56,605 bases of DNA from Candidatus Poseidoniaceae archaeon. Lineage in GTDB: Archaea > Thermoplasmatota > Poseidoniia > Poseidoniales > Poseidoniaceae. The notes below the pieces were generated by a model that saw only the letters and a list, made by a program, of their open reading frames with translations, ran no database searches and was not told the DNA's origin. Made by a program: the position numbers and the translations under genes. Where the stretch lies: contig JAOMOG010000008.1 of assembly GCA_028353405.1 (NCBI GenBank), positions 1 to 56,605 on the forward strand, given 5' to 3'. This document shows positions 26,367 to 34,600 of this stretch, piece after piece. The number at the start of each line of letters is the position of its first letter. Position 1 is the first letter of the stretch.

Positions 26367-27533
26367 TCACAATGAACGCAAATTTGCTAGAACGTTGCCT
26401 CGGCGACTTTTTGAGATTCCTAAAGGGGTCGGCAATGTCTCTTCTAAGGAAATTTCAGTTGCCCAAATTGTTTGGCATTGGCATTCTAGTCCACCGAATT
26501 CTCGTAAATCTCCTGAAACTGCATAACGCTCTATTGCAGCAACGACATGCGAATCACATTCACCGCAGTTATGGGCTCCGCGAACTTTTCCTCCAGCCGT
26601 CGGGTGAACGATAAGGCGGGAAATTTGATCTGCATCACCATTGAATCCACCATCGGGATGGATGGAGGGGTGAGCTCTCTTGATCATCTCGACCAGTGAC
26701 CATAACCACGGAGGACGATACTCGTTATTGCGGTGTAATCTATCAATGATTGTACCTCTTTGGATATTCATTGGATTAACGGAAATCTCATCGCTCTTTT
26801 CTGCAACTGCTTCAATCCACTTTACACTATGATTCAATGCATCAGCTTCAGACATAAATGGTGGTTTAAACATTAGATATGTTTTAATTCTGATATTGAA
26901 TTTTTGCATATTAACAACTGCCCGCTCCCAAGATTTTGTTGTAAACCCTTTATTGACATGAAATCTTAATACTTCATCATCATAGGCTTCTAAACCAATT
27001 GCTACTGCAAAGTTTTGATTAATTTTGGTTGCCCATGCTAACTTTTCTTCGGTCATTTGTTCACAGCGACTCTCGACTATCAATTCCTTACCGAGCCGTT
27101 GACAATCTGCTAATACAGTCTCTTGGAATTCCACAGGGATTTCCCTATCTTCAAAGAGACTACCTGAAGTGTAAACCTTAACCATTTGATGGTCTTCGAA
27201 ATCATTGAACCTCTGTTTTGCATATTGCCACTGTGAATGTAGGTTTTCATTGGTAACATCATCACGAGTGTCATTGAAATAGCCGCAAAAAGTACAACCT
27301 GAACTCCACCACCAATGGCAACCTTTGGTTCTAAGAATTACTGTAACTGCGCTACATGGAGTACCATCTGCAGTTGTTTCTGGAGTATAATATACGGTTG
27401 CTGGTTCATCTGCATCCCATGATTGTTGGCGTTCTTTTGCCCAAGGGGTATTCGCTGGAGCTTTTATCAAATCATGAATACGGACTCCTTTGTTACTCTC
27501 GCCGAGCAAAGTAAGTGAAACGGGCTTGTTCAT
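26367..27533 (-). CDS. raSEA: Archaeosine synthase beta subunit RaSEA, radical SAM enzyme
   Basis: 388 residues with GGAGGAAGAG before the ATG. The radical SAM cluster motif is the non-standard C-x7-C-x2-C in CHWWWSSGCTFCGYFND, the hallmark of this archaeal family. Later motifs VYTSGSLFEDREIP, LIVESRCEQM, VAIGLEAYDDEVLRFHVNKG and KTYLMFKPPFMSEADAL fit the TIM-barrel core, and a Cys-rich C-terminus (HNCGECDSHV, LECQCQ) is also present. With ArcS, RaSEA converts the lysine adduct of preQ0 at position 15 of tRNA into archaeosine. ArcS is not in the window. It lies downstream of the decarboxylase gene after a 70-base gap. Confidence 0.88.
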   Translation of the reverse strand: MNKPVSLTLLGESNKGVRIHDLIKAPANTPWAKERQQSWDADEPATVYYTPETTADGTPCSAVTVILRTKGCHWWWSSGCTFCGYFNDTRDDVTNENLHSQWQYAKQRFNDFEDHQMVKVYTSGSLFEDREIPVEFQETVLADCQRLGKELIVESRCEQMTEEKLAWATKINQNFAVAIGLEAYDDEVLRFHVNKGFTTKSWERAVVNMQKFNIRIKTYLMFKPPFMSEADALNHSVKWIEAVAEKSDEISVNPMNIQRGTIIDRLHRNNEYRPPWLWSLVEMIKRAHPSIHPDGGFNGDADQISRLIVHPTAGGKVRGAHNCGECDSHVVAAIERYAVSGDLREFGGLECQCQTIWATEISLEETLPTPLGISKSRRGNVLANLRSL

Positions 27534-27603
27534 GTCTCTTCCTCCAGTTGCTGGGTCAACCCTTTAGCCTTCAATCCACCGATTATAGAAATTAATGCCT
27601 TAC

Positions 27604-28467
27604 CTACTCCACAGGTGTGTAAAGAATCGTAGAACCCGCCATCACGAATTGACCCTTTGGATGCTCCGAATCACCGTCTTCTGCTGAGATCACACCGACA
27701 TTGAATTTTGATGCTTGAACTCTAACGTCGACTCTAGAACCTAGACGTATCATCCCGAATCTTTGGCCTCGGCGCAATGTTGCACCCTGACTTACCCATG
27801 GAACAATCGTTCTTGCCAATGCCCCTGAAATTTGCATGACTTCGGCTATTGTTCCATCATCACTTTGGAATACTGAACGAACTCTTTCATTGTATTGACT
27901 TTCTTTTTTGAATGCTGCAGCAAAGGGTCCACGGCGCATACCCTTGCCAGTTCTGTGTTCCATTGCCGTGATAGTGCTAGCCATTGGAGCGCGATTGACA
28001 TGTACGTCAAGTGGTGACATGAATACTGCTATTCTCCAAACATCTGTATCCGATTCTTGGCCTTTGGGAACTGCTTCAAATTGCTGTTCGGTTGTGAATG
28101 ATAATGGCTCATCCAACGGTTCTGGAAACCAGTCTCCTGTCTGTTTGTCATTTGTACATTTACCAGATTCTAATTCTTTCTTACTTGGCCGGCGTCCGAT
28201 CGCCCTTTCCCTTTTTGCAAACATTACATGGCCATCGGCAGGCGAAGTGATGATTCCTGGTTGAGAAGGGATCTTCCGGTCTGGGTCTCGCCAAAAATTG
28301 GCAAAGAATGCGGATAACATCAAACAAAATATTCCGAAAAGTGGAACGAGACCACTAAGTGGATCAATTATTGCTCCTATGACAACAGCGCTAACGCCCA
28401 TCATCATTGGAATGATGACCGGCCCGTGCCCACCGTGGGCTAAACCACCCACCGATACACACCTCAA
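27604..28467 (-). CDS. asd: Archaetidylserine decarboxylase (phosphatidylserine decarboxylase family)
   Basis: 287 residues from a TTG at 28467 overlapping the upstream stop (TTGA). Two N-terminal membrane helices precede the enzyme core: ITSPADGHVMFAKRE, AVFMSPLDVHVNRAPM, the conserved QYNERV and ALARTIVPWV, then RFGMIRLGSRVDVRV. Cleavage at Gly-Ser of LGSR would form the pyruvoyl group, as in short-type family members. A ~50-residue polar insert (RRPSKKELESGKC to PKGQESD) sits between the first two core motifs and is unusual. Function expected: decarboxylation of archaetidylserine to archaetidylethanolamine at the membrane. It follows the coiled-coil gene without a gap. Confidence 0.88.
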   Translation of the reverse strand: MRCVSVGGLAHGGHGPVIIPMMMGVSAVVIGAIIDPLSGLVPLFGIFCLMLSAFFANFWRDPDRKIPSQPGIITSPADGHVMFAKRERAIGRRPSKKELESGKCTNDKQTGDWFPEPLDEPLSFTTEQQFEAVPKGQESDTDVWRIAVFMSPLDVHVNRAPMASTITAMEHRTGKGMRRGPFAAAFKKESQYNERVRSVFQSDDGTIAEVMQISGALARTIVPWVSQGATLRRGQRFGMIRLGSRVDVRVQASKFNVGVISAEDGDSEHPKGQFVMAGSTILYTPVE

Positions 28468-29180
28468 TTGTCAGACTCTGCGTCTGCTTCATCATCAGCT
28501 TCTGCTTCAGCTTCTGCTTCCGCTTCTGCTTCTTCTTCTGCTTCTTCAATTACTTCAATCGGTGAAGTTTCTTCAGCAGCTGCTTCTGCTTCTGCCTCTT
28601 CTTCTGACATTTCAGAAGCTCTAACTTCAACCATTTCATCGATGCGTTCGTTGAATGCGCGAGTCATGTGTTCACTTTGACGTTCTGTTTCAACAGCACG
28701 TTCAATCATTGTATATCTATCCTTAATGGCCTTATTTAGGTCCTCGAATAATGACATGTGAGCGACATACCAATCGTCACGGGCTTTCATCTCAGTAACT
28801 GCTAAACGCAAATCCCCATCAAGTTCCTCTGCAATGTTGAATACTTTACCAAGGCGATCTTTTTCACGAGAATACTTTTCTTCCATCTTTGCCAAAGCAG
28901 GTTCTAAATGTTCAACTTGCTTTCCACCTCTTACTGCTCTAAGTTCGAGTTCTCTAATTCTAACTTCCTTTTCGGAAAGTAGAGCTTCATTTGCTTCATT
29001 GGTGATTTCTCGCTCAATGATTTCCTTCTCAAGAACTTCGATTTCAGCCTTTGCTGTTCGTAATTCTTCGACCTGTGACTCGTGTGCTGCGAATAACTTC
29101 AACAAACGATCTGTTTGAGTCTCCAATTCTTCTTGAAGTTGTTTAATTCTAATTTCCGGAGTGATAGTTCCTTCAGACAT
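28464..29180 (-). CDS. Coiled-coil protein with acidic Ala/Glu tail
   Basis: 238 residues, ATG at 29180 with AGGTGAG before it. Residues ~8-175 are almost continuous heptad-like helix (for example LQEELETQTDRLLKLFAAHE). The last ~60 residues are an (Ala-Glu)n/Asp low-complexity tail. No enzyme motif. It probably forms an elongated homodimer; the tail is strongly acidic and likely disordered. A 13-base palindrome (TAGGC-ATA-GCCTA, 29191-29203) lies in its leader. It is translationally coupled to asd. Confidence 0.7.
   Translation of the reverse strand: MSEGTITPEIRIKQLQEELETQTDRLLKLFAAHESQVEELRTAKAEIEVLEKEIIEREITNEANEALLSEKEVRIRELELRAVRGGKQVEHLEPALAKMEEKYSREKDRLGKVFNIAEELDGDLRLAVTEMKARDDWYVAHMSLFEDLNKAIKDRYTMIERAVETERQSEHMTRAFNERIDEMVEVRASEMSEEEAEAEAAAEETSPIEVIEEAEEEAEAEAEAEAEADDEADAESDN
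28481..28547. repeat. Six-base tandem repeat encoding Ala-Glu
   Basis: Repeated GCTTCT/GCTTCA units (plus strand) encode the (Ala-Glu)n tail of the coiled-coil gene. Slippage here could change tail length. The repeat also creates Ser- and Leu-rich spurious frames on the other strand. Confidence 0.8.
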
Positions 29181-29296
29181 ATTCTCACCTTAGGCATAGC
29201 CTATGTCTTGAGCCACATGCCACCTCCCTAAGAAACCGACGCATAAAGGGCGGTAAAGTATCCACATCTTGAAAGCAATATAATTTCACGAAGTTT

Positions 29297-30721
29297 TCAC
29301 AATTTTTGTGCTGCATGGGCTGCAATTACTTCCGCAACACAGCCTGTTACTGCTTTACTGGCAGGTATGTGAGTGAATTCGTTAGGTCCGTGTGCATTAG
29401 ATTCAGGTCCTAAAATTCCAGTTATCATAAATTCTGCTTGTGGAAATTGTTGCTGCAACATAGGCATGAATGGAATTGTTCCTCCTTCACCCATAAACTG
29501 AACTGGATTTCCATAGTGATTATTACTTGCTTCAGTTAATGCTGAATGGAGCCAAGCCGCTAGTGGTTTTGCGTGGAAACCATCTGCTGGATGTTCTGTT
29601 TCCCATGTGACATGCGCACCTTGCGGCGGGTTTTCTGTTAGAGTTTGAGCAATCAATTCTGTTACCGATTCACTATCGACTCCTGCGGGAATGCGAATTG
29701 ATAATTTCAGTTTGGTATTAGTTCGCAGTACATTGCCACCTGCCGCACAAGTTGGCATTCCATCCGCTCCAGTAATTTCCAATGCTGGTCTCCAAGTTCG
29801 ATTCAAGATTAATTCACTCAAGTCGCTATCATTCGCTGATACCCCTTCTAAGAAAGGGAACTTTGAATATACTTCATCGCCAAGAATTTTTGCAGCTATT
29901 TCTGCTTGCTCTATTCTAGATTGTGGGATATCAACCCATAATTCAGGAACTATTACCTTGCCAGTTGTAGAATCGGAAATTCTGTCTAAGAGATTGCGAG
30001 CGATTCTAAACGAAGATGGGATAATTCCTCCAGCATCTCCTGAATGCACTCCTGCACTTGAGACTTCGACATTTAGAGTTCCAACTATTACGCCCCTAAG
30101 AGAGGTCGTAAGCCAAAGATGATCCCAGTCACCCGCACCTGAATCCAAGCATATCACCATTGCCGGTGTGCCGATTCTGTCTGCAAGTGCTTCGAGGTGG
30201 GCGGGTAGGTCTGGTGAGCCAGATTCTTCACTGGCCTCAACTATTAATTTCAAATTAGCATGAGGAATTCCTTGTTGTTGTAAACATCGTATCGCGGTAA
30301 GGCTTGCATATGCCCCATAGCCATCATCGGCTCCGCCGCGGCCATACAATTTGTCACCACGGCGAACTGGAATCCATGGGCCAAGCCCTTCATGCCAACC
30401 AACAAATTCTGGTTGCTTGTCTGCATGTTGATAGAGTAATACGGTTTCATCCAACGTTCCTGGAACTTCCATGTAAATCAGCGGAGTCTTTCCTTCAAGT
30501 CTACGAATTTCTACTGTGAGTCCCTCTATGTCCTGTATTTTACACCAATCTGCAATGTGTTGAATCGCTTTCTCAATGTGGCCGTTCTCGTGCCAGTTTG
30601 GATCAAATGCTGGCGATAAAGCAGGAATACGAATATATTCGGACAAGGATGGAATGATGTCATTCTCCCAAGTTTCTTCGATGAGATTTTTCATTTTCAC
30701 TAGGTCAATGTCTACGCCCAT
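29297..30721 (-). CDS. M20-family metallopeptidase (dipeptidase-like)
   Basis: 474 residues from the ATG at 30721 (MGVDIDLVKMKN); longer in-frame starts run into the divergent methyltransferase and add Cys-rich, non-conserved residues. Motifs of the M20 dipeptidase group (CNDP2-like): YQHADKQPEF with the first metal His, GRGGADDGYGAYA with the bridging Asp, and VEASEESGSPDL with the catalytic and metal Glu pair, then LDSGAGDW and, near the end, GPESNAHGPNEF with the last metal His. The lid/dimer domain (HSGDAGGIIPSSFRI) is present. Cytoplasmic, two zinc ions expected, hydrolysing short peptides. Divergent start-to-start gap is about 50 bases. Confidence 0.88.
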   Translation of the reverse strand: MGVDIDLVKMKNLIEETWENDIIPSLSEYIRIPALSPAFDPNWHENGHIEKAIQHIADWCKIQDIEGLTVEIRRLEGKTPLIYMEVPGTLDETVLLYQHADKQPEFVGWHEGLGPWIPVRRGDKLYGRGGADDGYGAYASLTAIRCLQQQGIPHANLKLIVEASEESGSPDLPAHLEALADRIGTPAMVICLDSGAGDWDHLWLTTSLRGVIVGTLNVEVSSAGVHSGDAGGIIPSSFRIARNLLDRISDSTTGKVIVPELWVDIPQSRIEQAEIAAKILGDEVYSKFPFLEGVSANDSDLSELILNRTWRPALEITGADGMPTCAAGGNVLRTNTKLKLSIRIPAGVDSESVTELIAQTLTENPPQGAHVTWETEHPADGFHAKPLAAWLHSALTEASNNHYGNPVQFMGEGGTIPFMPMLQQQFPQAEFMITGILGPESNAHGPNEFTHIPASKAVTGCVAEVIAAHAAQKL

Positions 30722-30772
30722 GTAATCTGCTGTGGGGCATCGGTTCATAGGCCATTTGCTTGAGCATTGTGC

Positions 30773-31393
30773 ATGCGCGATGCTACAGATGTGTTCAGTG
30801 AGTGGGCAGGTAAAGGCAAAGATGAAGGGATGGAAAGAGGTCATGCAGCCTCTGTTAATGAAATGTTAAACTTAGCATTAGCAACAAATAATCTATCTCA
30901 GAGGCCATTTACAGCAATCGATATCGGTTGCGGTAATGGTTGGGTCGTTCGCAAATTGCAATGTCTTGAAAATTGCCTTTCTGCCGAAGGGGTTGATGGA
31001 GCGACTTCCATGATTGAAAAGGCAATACAGATTGACCCTAAAGGAAAATATTCTGTTGCCATGCTACCGCAGTGGCGACCTAATAATCCAGTAGATCTAA
31101 TTCACAGTATGGAATTTCTTTACTATCTACTAGACCCGGTGTCAATGATAAAAATAATTCATGATGAATGGCTGAATAGTGGCGGTGTTTTTGTTGCTGG
31201 TGTTGACCATTACTCTGAAAATAAAGACTCACTGGAATGGCCAACATCTCTAGATGTTCACATGACTACACTCACTCAACAACAGTGGCATGAGGCTATG
31301 CTAAGTGCGGGATTCAGCGGTGTAAAAGTAATAAAAACTGGCGTCAAGGATAATTTTATTGGAACCTTGACAATGCTAGGAATTAAGAAATAA
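30773..31393 (+). CDS. Class I SAM-dependent methyltransferase
   Basis: 206 residues from the ATG at 30773 (a TTG two codons earlier is possible). The SAM-binding motif I is AIDIGCGNGWVVRKL, acidic motif II AEGVDGATSMIEKA, and motif IV PVDLIHSMEFLYYLLDPV; HDEWLNSGGVFVAGVDHY is the post-motif strand. The fold is the Rossmann methyltransferase with UbiE/methyltransf_11-like organisation. Substrate unknown. The C-terminal KTGVKDNFIGTLTMLGIKK completes the sheet. Confidence 0.85.
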   Translation: MRDATDVFSEWAGKGKDEGMERGHAASVNEMLNLALATNNLSQRPFTAIDIGCGNGWVVRKLQCLENCLSAEGVDGATSMIEKAIQIDPKGKYSVAMLPQWRPNNPVDLIHSMEFLYYLLDPVSMIKIIHDEWLNSGGVFVAGVDHYSENKDSLEWPTSLDVHMTTLTQQQWHEAMLSAGFSGVKVIKTGVKDNFIGTLTMLGIKK

Positions 31394-31416
31394 ACAATTG
31401 GTTTGGATGAAAATCT

Positions 31417-31587
31417 TTAATTGATTTTAACCTTTTTAGCTGTACTTTGAGCACATTCTGTGTCTACAGCTGGAATAACTCCATGGATTATGCAACGGAT
31501 TGAACCAATGAAAAATATTACTGCCATTTTCCACGCACCAATTAGGTGGGAAAAGTATCCTTTCTCTACGTCTGCTAAATGACCCAT
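31417..31587 (-). CDS. DUF6356-like small membrane protein, 56 residues
   Basis: A complete short frame ATG 31587 to TAA 31417, beginning 15 bases after the addA-like stop on the same strand. Its sequence has the DUF6356 pattern: GYFSHLIGAWKMAV (family: YxxHxxxA), then a single hydrophobic helix with CIIHGVIPAV (family: HAhhP). The His-containing ends of the helix are the conserved feature. The family is found in bacteria and phages and has no known role. The short size explains why length filters drop it. Co-transcription with the AddBA operon is likely from spacing. Confidence 0.7.
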   Translation of the reverse strand: MGHLADVEKGYFSHLIGAWKMAVIFFIGSIRCIIHGVIPAVDTECAQSTAKKVKIN

Positions 31588-31602
31588 ATTAGAAGCGGCT
31601 TG

Positions 31603-34600
31603 TCAATTGTTGTTAACATGGCCGGTCTTGGCGCCAACGGGGCCGCACAGGCGGATTTTTCCATTGTGGTATGGGCATTGCTTACACTTTGACTCATCTT
31701 CTTTCTTCATCCTATCTGGTTCATCTGATTGATCGCTTAGTCGTGCCATCCAATCTAAATGTCCTTCCAATTCCTTACGCGCTATTTGGTAATCGTCATC
31801 CGTCAAACGGACCATTCTTCCTGATGCTCCAATGAGTAATGCGGGTGCTAAAATCTCTCTTCGTTCCGATACTGGCTTTGCAGATTCCATCGCCTCCAAA
31901 GCAAGCGAATATAGTGTAAGTTGCAAACGGTATTTGTCAAGTATTTTCTTTTCTGCATCAGTGGTTGCAAATGGAGTTAGAGGGTCCCCTTCTAATCTTT
32001 GCAATAGATGGCCTTTACTAACATCTGATTCATTGAATTCACTCCTACAGCCTGTTGTTTTTAGATCGACAACTTGCAAATATCCTTTGTTGGATTTATC
32101 ACGCAATGCCAATACTAAATCAGCTCTTCCGTCAAATGAAATTGTAACTTGTTCTACTTCTGCAACTGGTTGTGGGCCTGATAATGAAAACACTGTTTTG
32201 TATTTATCTTGCATCGAAATATTATGCTTGTATAAGAATGGCAATTCTGTCCTCAGACCTTCAACAGTAAATCCATCTTGAGTTTCTCCAGCTGATAATT
32301 TTCCAAGTAATCCATTTTGAGTTAACTGTGATAATTGAATCAGTCTCTTTGCGGTTATTCTGGCTTGCTGTGCAATGTTTTTATCGCTGCTAGAAGAGTC
32401 AATATTGAATTCCGCCAGTACTTGATTAATGACTGTCTTATCTGCTAAAGCATCCTCACTTTTCTGGCACCAACCATCTGGCAAGTCTAGGCAAGGTTTC
32501 CCTGCTAATGCTGCCGGATTGGCAAGGCCTACCTCGACCAATCGATGCATTATTAATCCGAATTTTTTAGCGCTTGGCCAATCATCGACTGAATCAACTT
32601 GTTCATTCATCAGTTGCATTTTCTCTGGTTTCCATCCCTTGATATGTTCTAGCCAATGGCGGCGGCGGCATTCATGGGATGTGTCTAAGGAGTGCGAACT
32701 CATCCGAATTGATTGAGAAACCATTGGCAAATTGGTAACGGTTGTTGGAGTAGGCGGTTTGGCCTTCAATATTTTGTTTACTCTGGTTTCAACTTCTAAC
32801 CAATTGCTTAGTGGTGACTTGGTTTTAACACTGTCAAAACAATCTGGTGAATGGTAAATCCTAATGCTTGAAATGGCATTTCCGCCTAAACCGGAATCTG
32901 AATAAAGTTTCAGTGGATCTATTTTTAATTCTGATTCGGCATATGGAGTCAATGGTGTACCAAAAATATCTTTTTCGAGTAGCCAAGGTGAATCGATCTC
33001 TGAATTTGAATGGGCTACTCCACGTAATCCCTCTAGTAACATCAATCCCATACTACGCTTGCTAGGCTTACCCTTTTTCAATTTCAAACAGGCTTCTTTT
33101 GCGTCTTGGGTTGCCTCTTTTTTATGGCTACCTACGAGAATTAATCTATCCTCAACCCGAGTCAAAGCAACATAAAACTCGCGCCTTCTTTCTGCTTGTG
33201 TTTGCGCTGAATCCATGTTCTTTGTGAATTGCCACAGGCCATCATATGGTCTCTCTCGACTCACCCATGGATTGATTCTTCCAGCAAGAACTTGGGGGGT
33301 GACTAATACGTTTTCTTTGACCGCCATCGTCGCATCCATTTTACCGGCATTGAAAATTCCAGCAACTACAACGACCTTTGATTGAAGTCCTTTAACGCCA
33401 TGAATTGTCATTATCTGAACTGCCCCGCCAGAAGGTACTGATACTGCCTTAGGGCCTTTTTTCTTGAGTTCGGACAATTGTTTCATTCGGCGATATATTG
33501 CACTGCAATCATGTCCTAATTCATTACCAATTTTATTTGCTAAAGCATACCATGCTTCTCCGTTTTGCCTGTCAGCATCTCCTGGATAGGCAGTTAGTAA
33601 ATCTGAATGATCTAATACTGCATCAAACACGTCATAAACTGCTCCAGCATCTACTAGTTCTGACATATGTTTAAGCAGATTCTTGACCGAGTCGGTGGGT
33701 GAATTTTCGATCAATTTAATCCACCATCCTTGTTTACTAGGTTTTGAAAAGGCTTTTGCTATTTGTTTATCTGTCAGCCCCATTATCGGTGAACGGCAAA
33801 TGGCTAATGCTGCGTGTTTGGATTTTGGATTACTCATCAATTCTAATACTGCCATCAAGGTAATACAAACTGGACGAGCTAGCAATGCGCCTTGTTTATC
33901 AGCAAGTACTGGAATTCCTTTTGCCTGTAATTTGTCAATTAAATCAGGTAAATGGGTTCTAGCATGTAATAATATTATGACATCATCTGGTGAAATCACA
34001 TCGCCTGTTTCTTTGATTTCAACCATTTTATTTGTTGCTCCATCCAAAATCTTTGTTGGCGCTTTGTTGAACAATGCATGTAATCTTGAAGCGATCATTT
34101 CATGCTCCAATTCGGATGTTTTGGCCTTGGGATTATTGAATGCGATTAGGGGTTTCAGCGTATCAGTTTCCGGAGTCCCAGCCTCTAGTTGTAGAGGTAA
34201 TATCCATTCTAAGATTCCTTCAGAATCATCATCTCTCGCTGGATTAAGATCCTGAGAGTTGGCATGCCAATCTCCAGGTAATGCTTGATGTCGTTTGTCG
34301 AAAACATCTCTGAAAACTCCATTCAAAGTATGTACTAAATTGTGCAGAGTTCTATAATTTGAAGTCAAATCAATATGGCCTTCTTGACGCTGTAAGAAAC
34401 GAGGATTCAATATCGGAGTAGATTCGTCATCTTCTATTCCTGCTGGAATATGTGTCCACGGCTCTGAATGCGCCACACCTTTGTACAATGCGCTGATGAA
34501 TGAGTGCCCACCGCCTGTTGGCCGCGGGTCTCGCCCGTATCCAGGTTTACGATACGGAGTAAATTTTGGATCTGAAAATTCAATTTGGTTATTTTTTCTT

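Noticed and set aside
28298-28680. Ser- and Leu-rich plus-strand frames across the (Ala-Glu) repeat
   Set aside because: They are the complement of the coiled-coil tail repeat; the coiled-coil frame has an SD site, a normal start and coupling to asd.
29191-29203. TAGGC-ATA-GCCTA hairpin before the coiled-coil gene
   Set aside because: A 5-base stem in a leader is too weak to call a riboswitch or terminator, and no second element is nearby.
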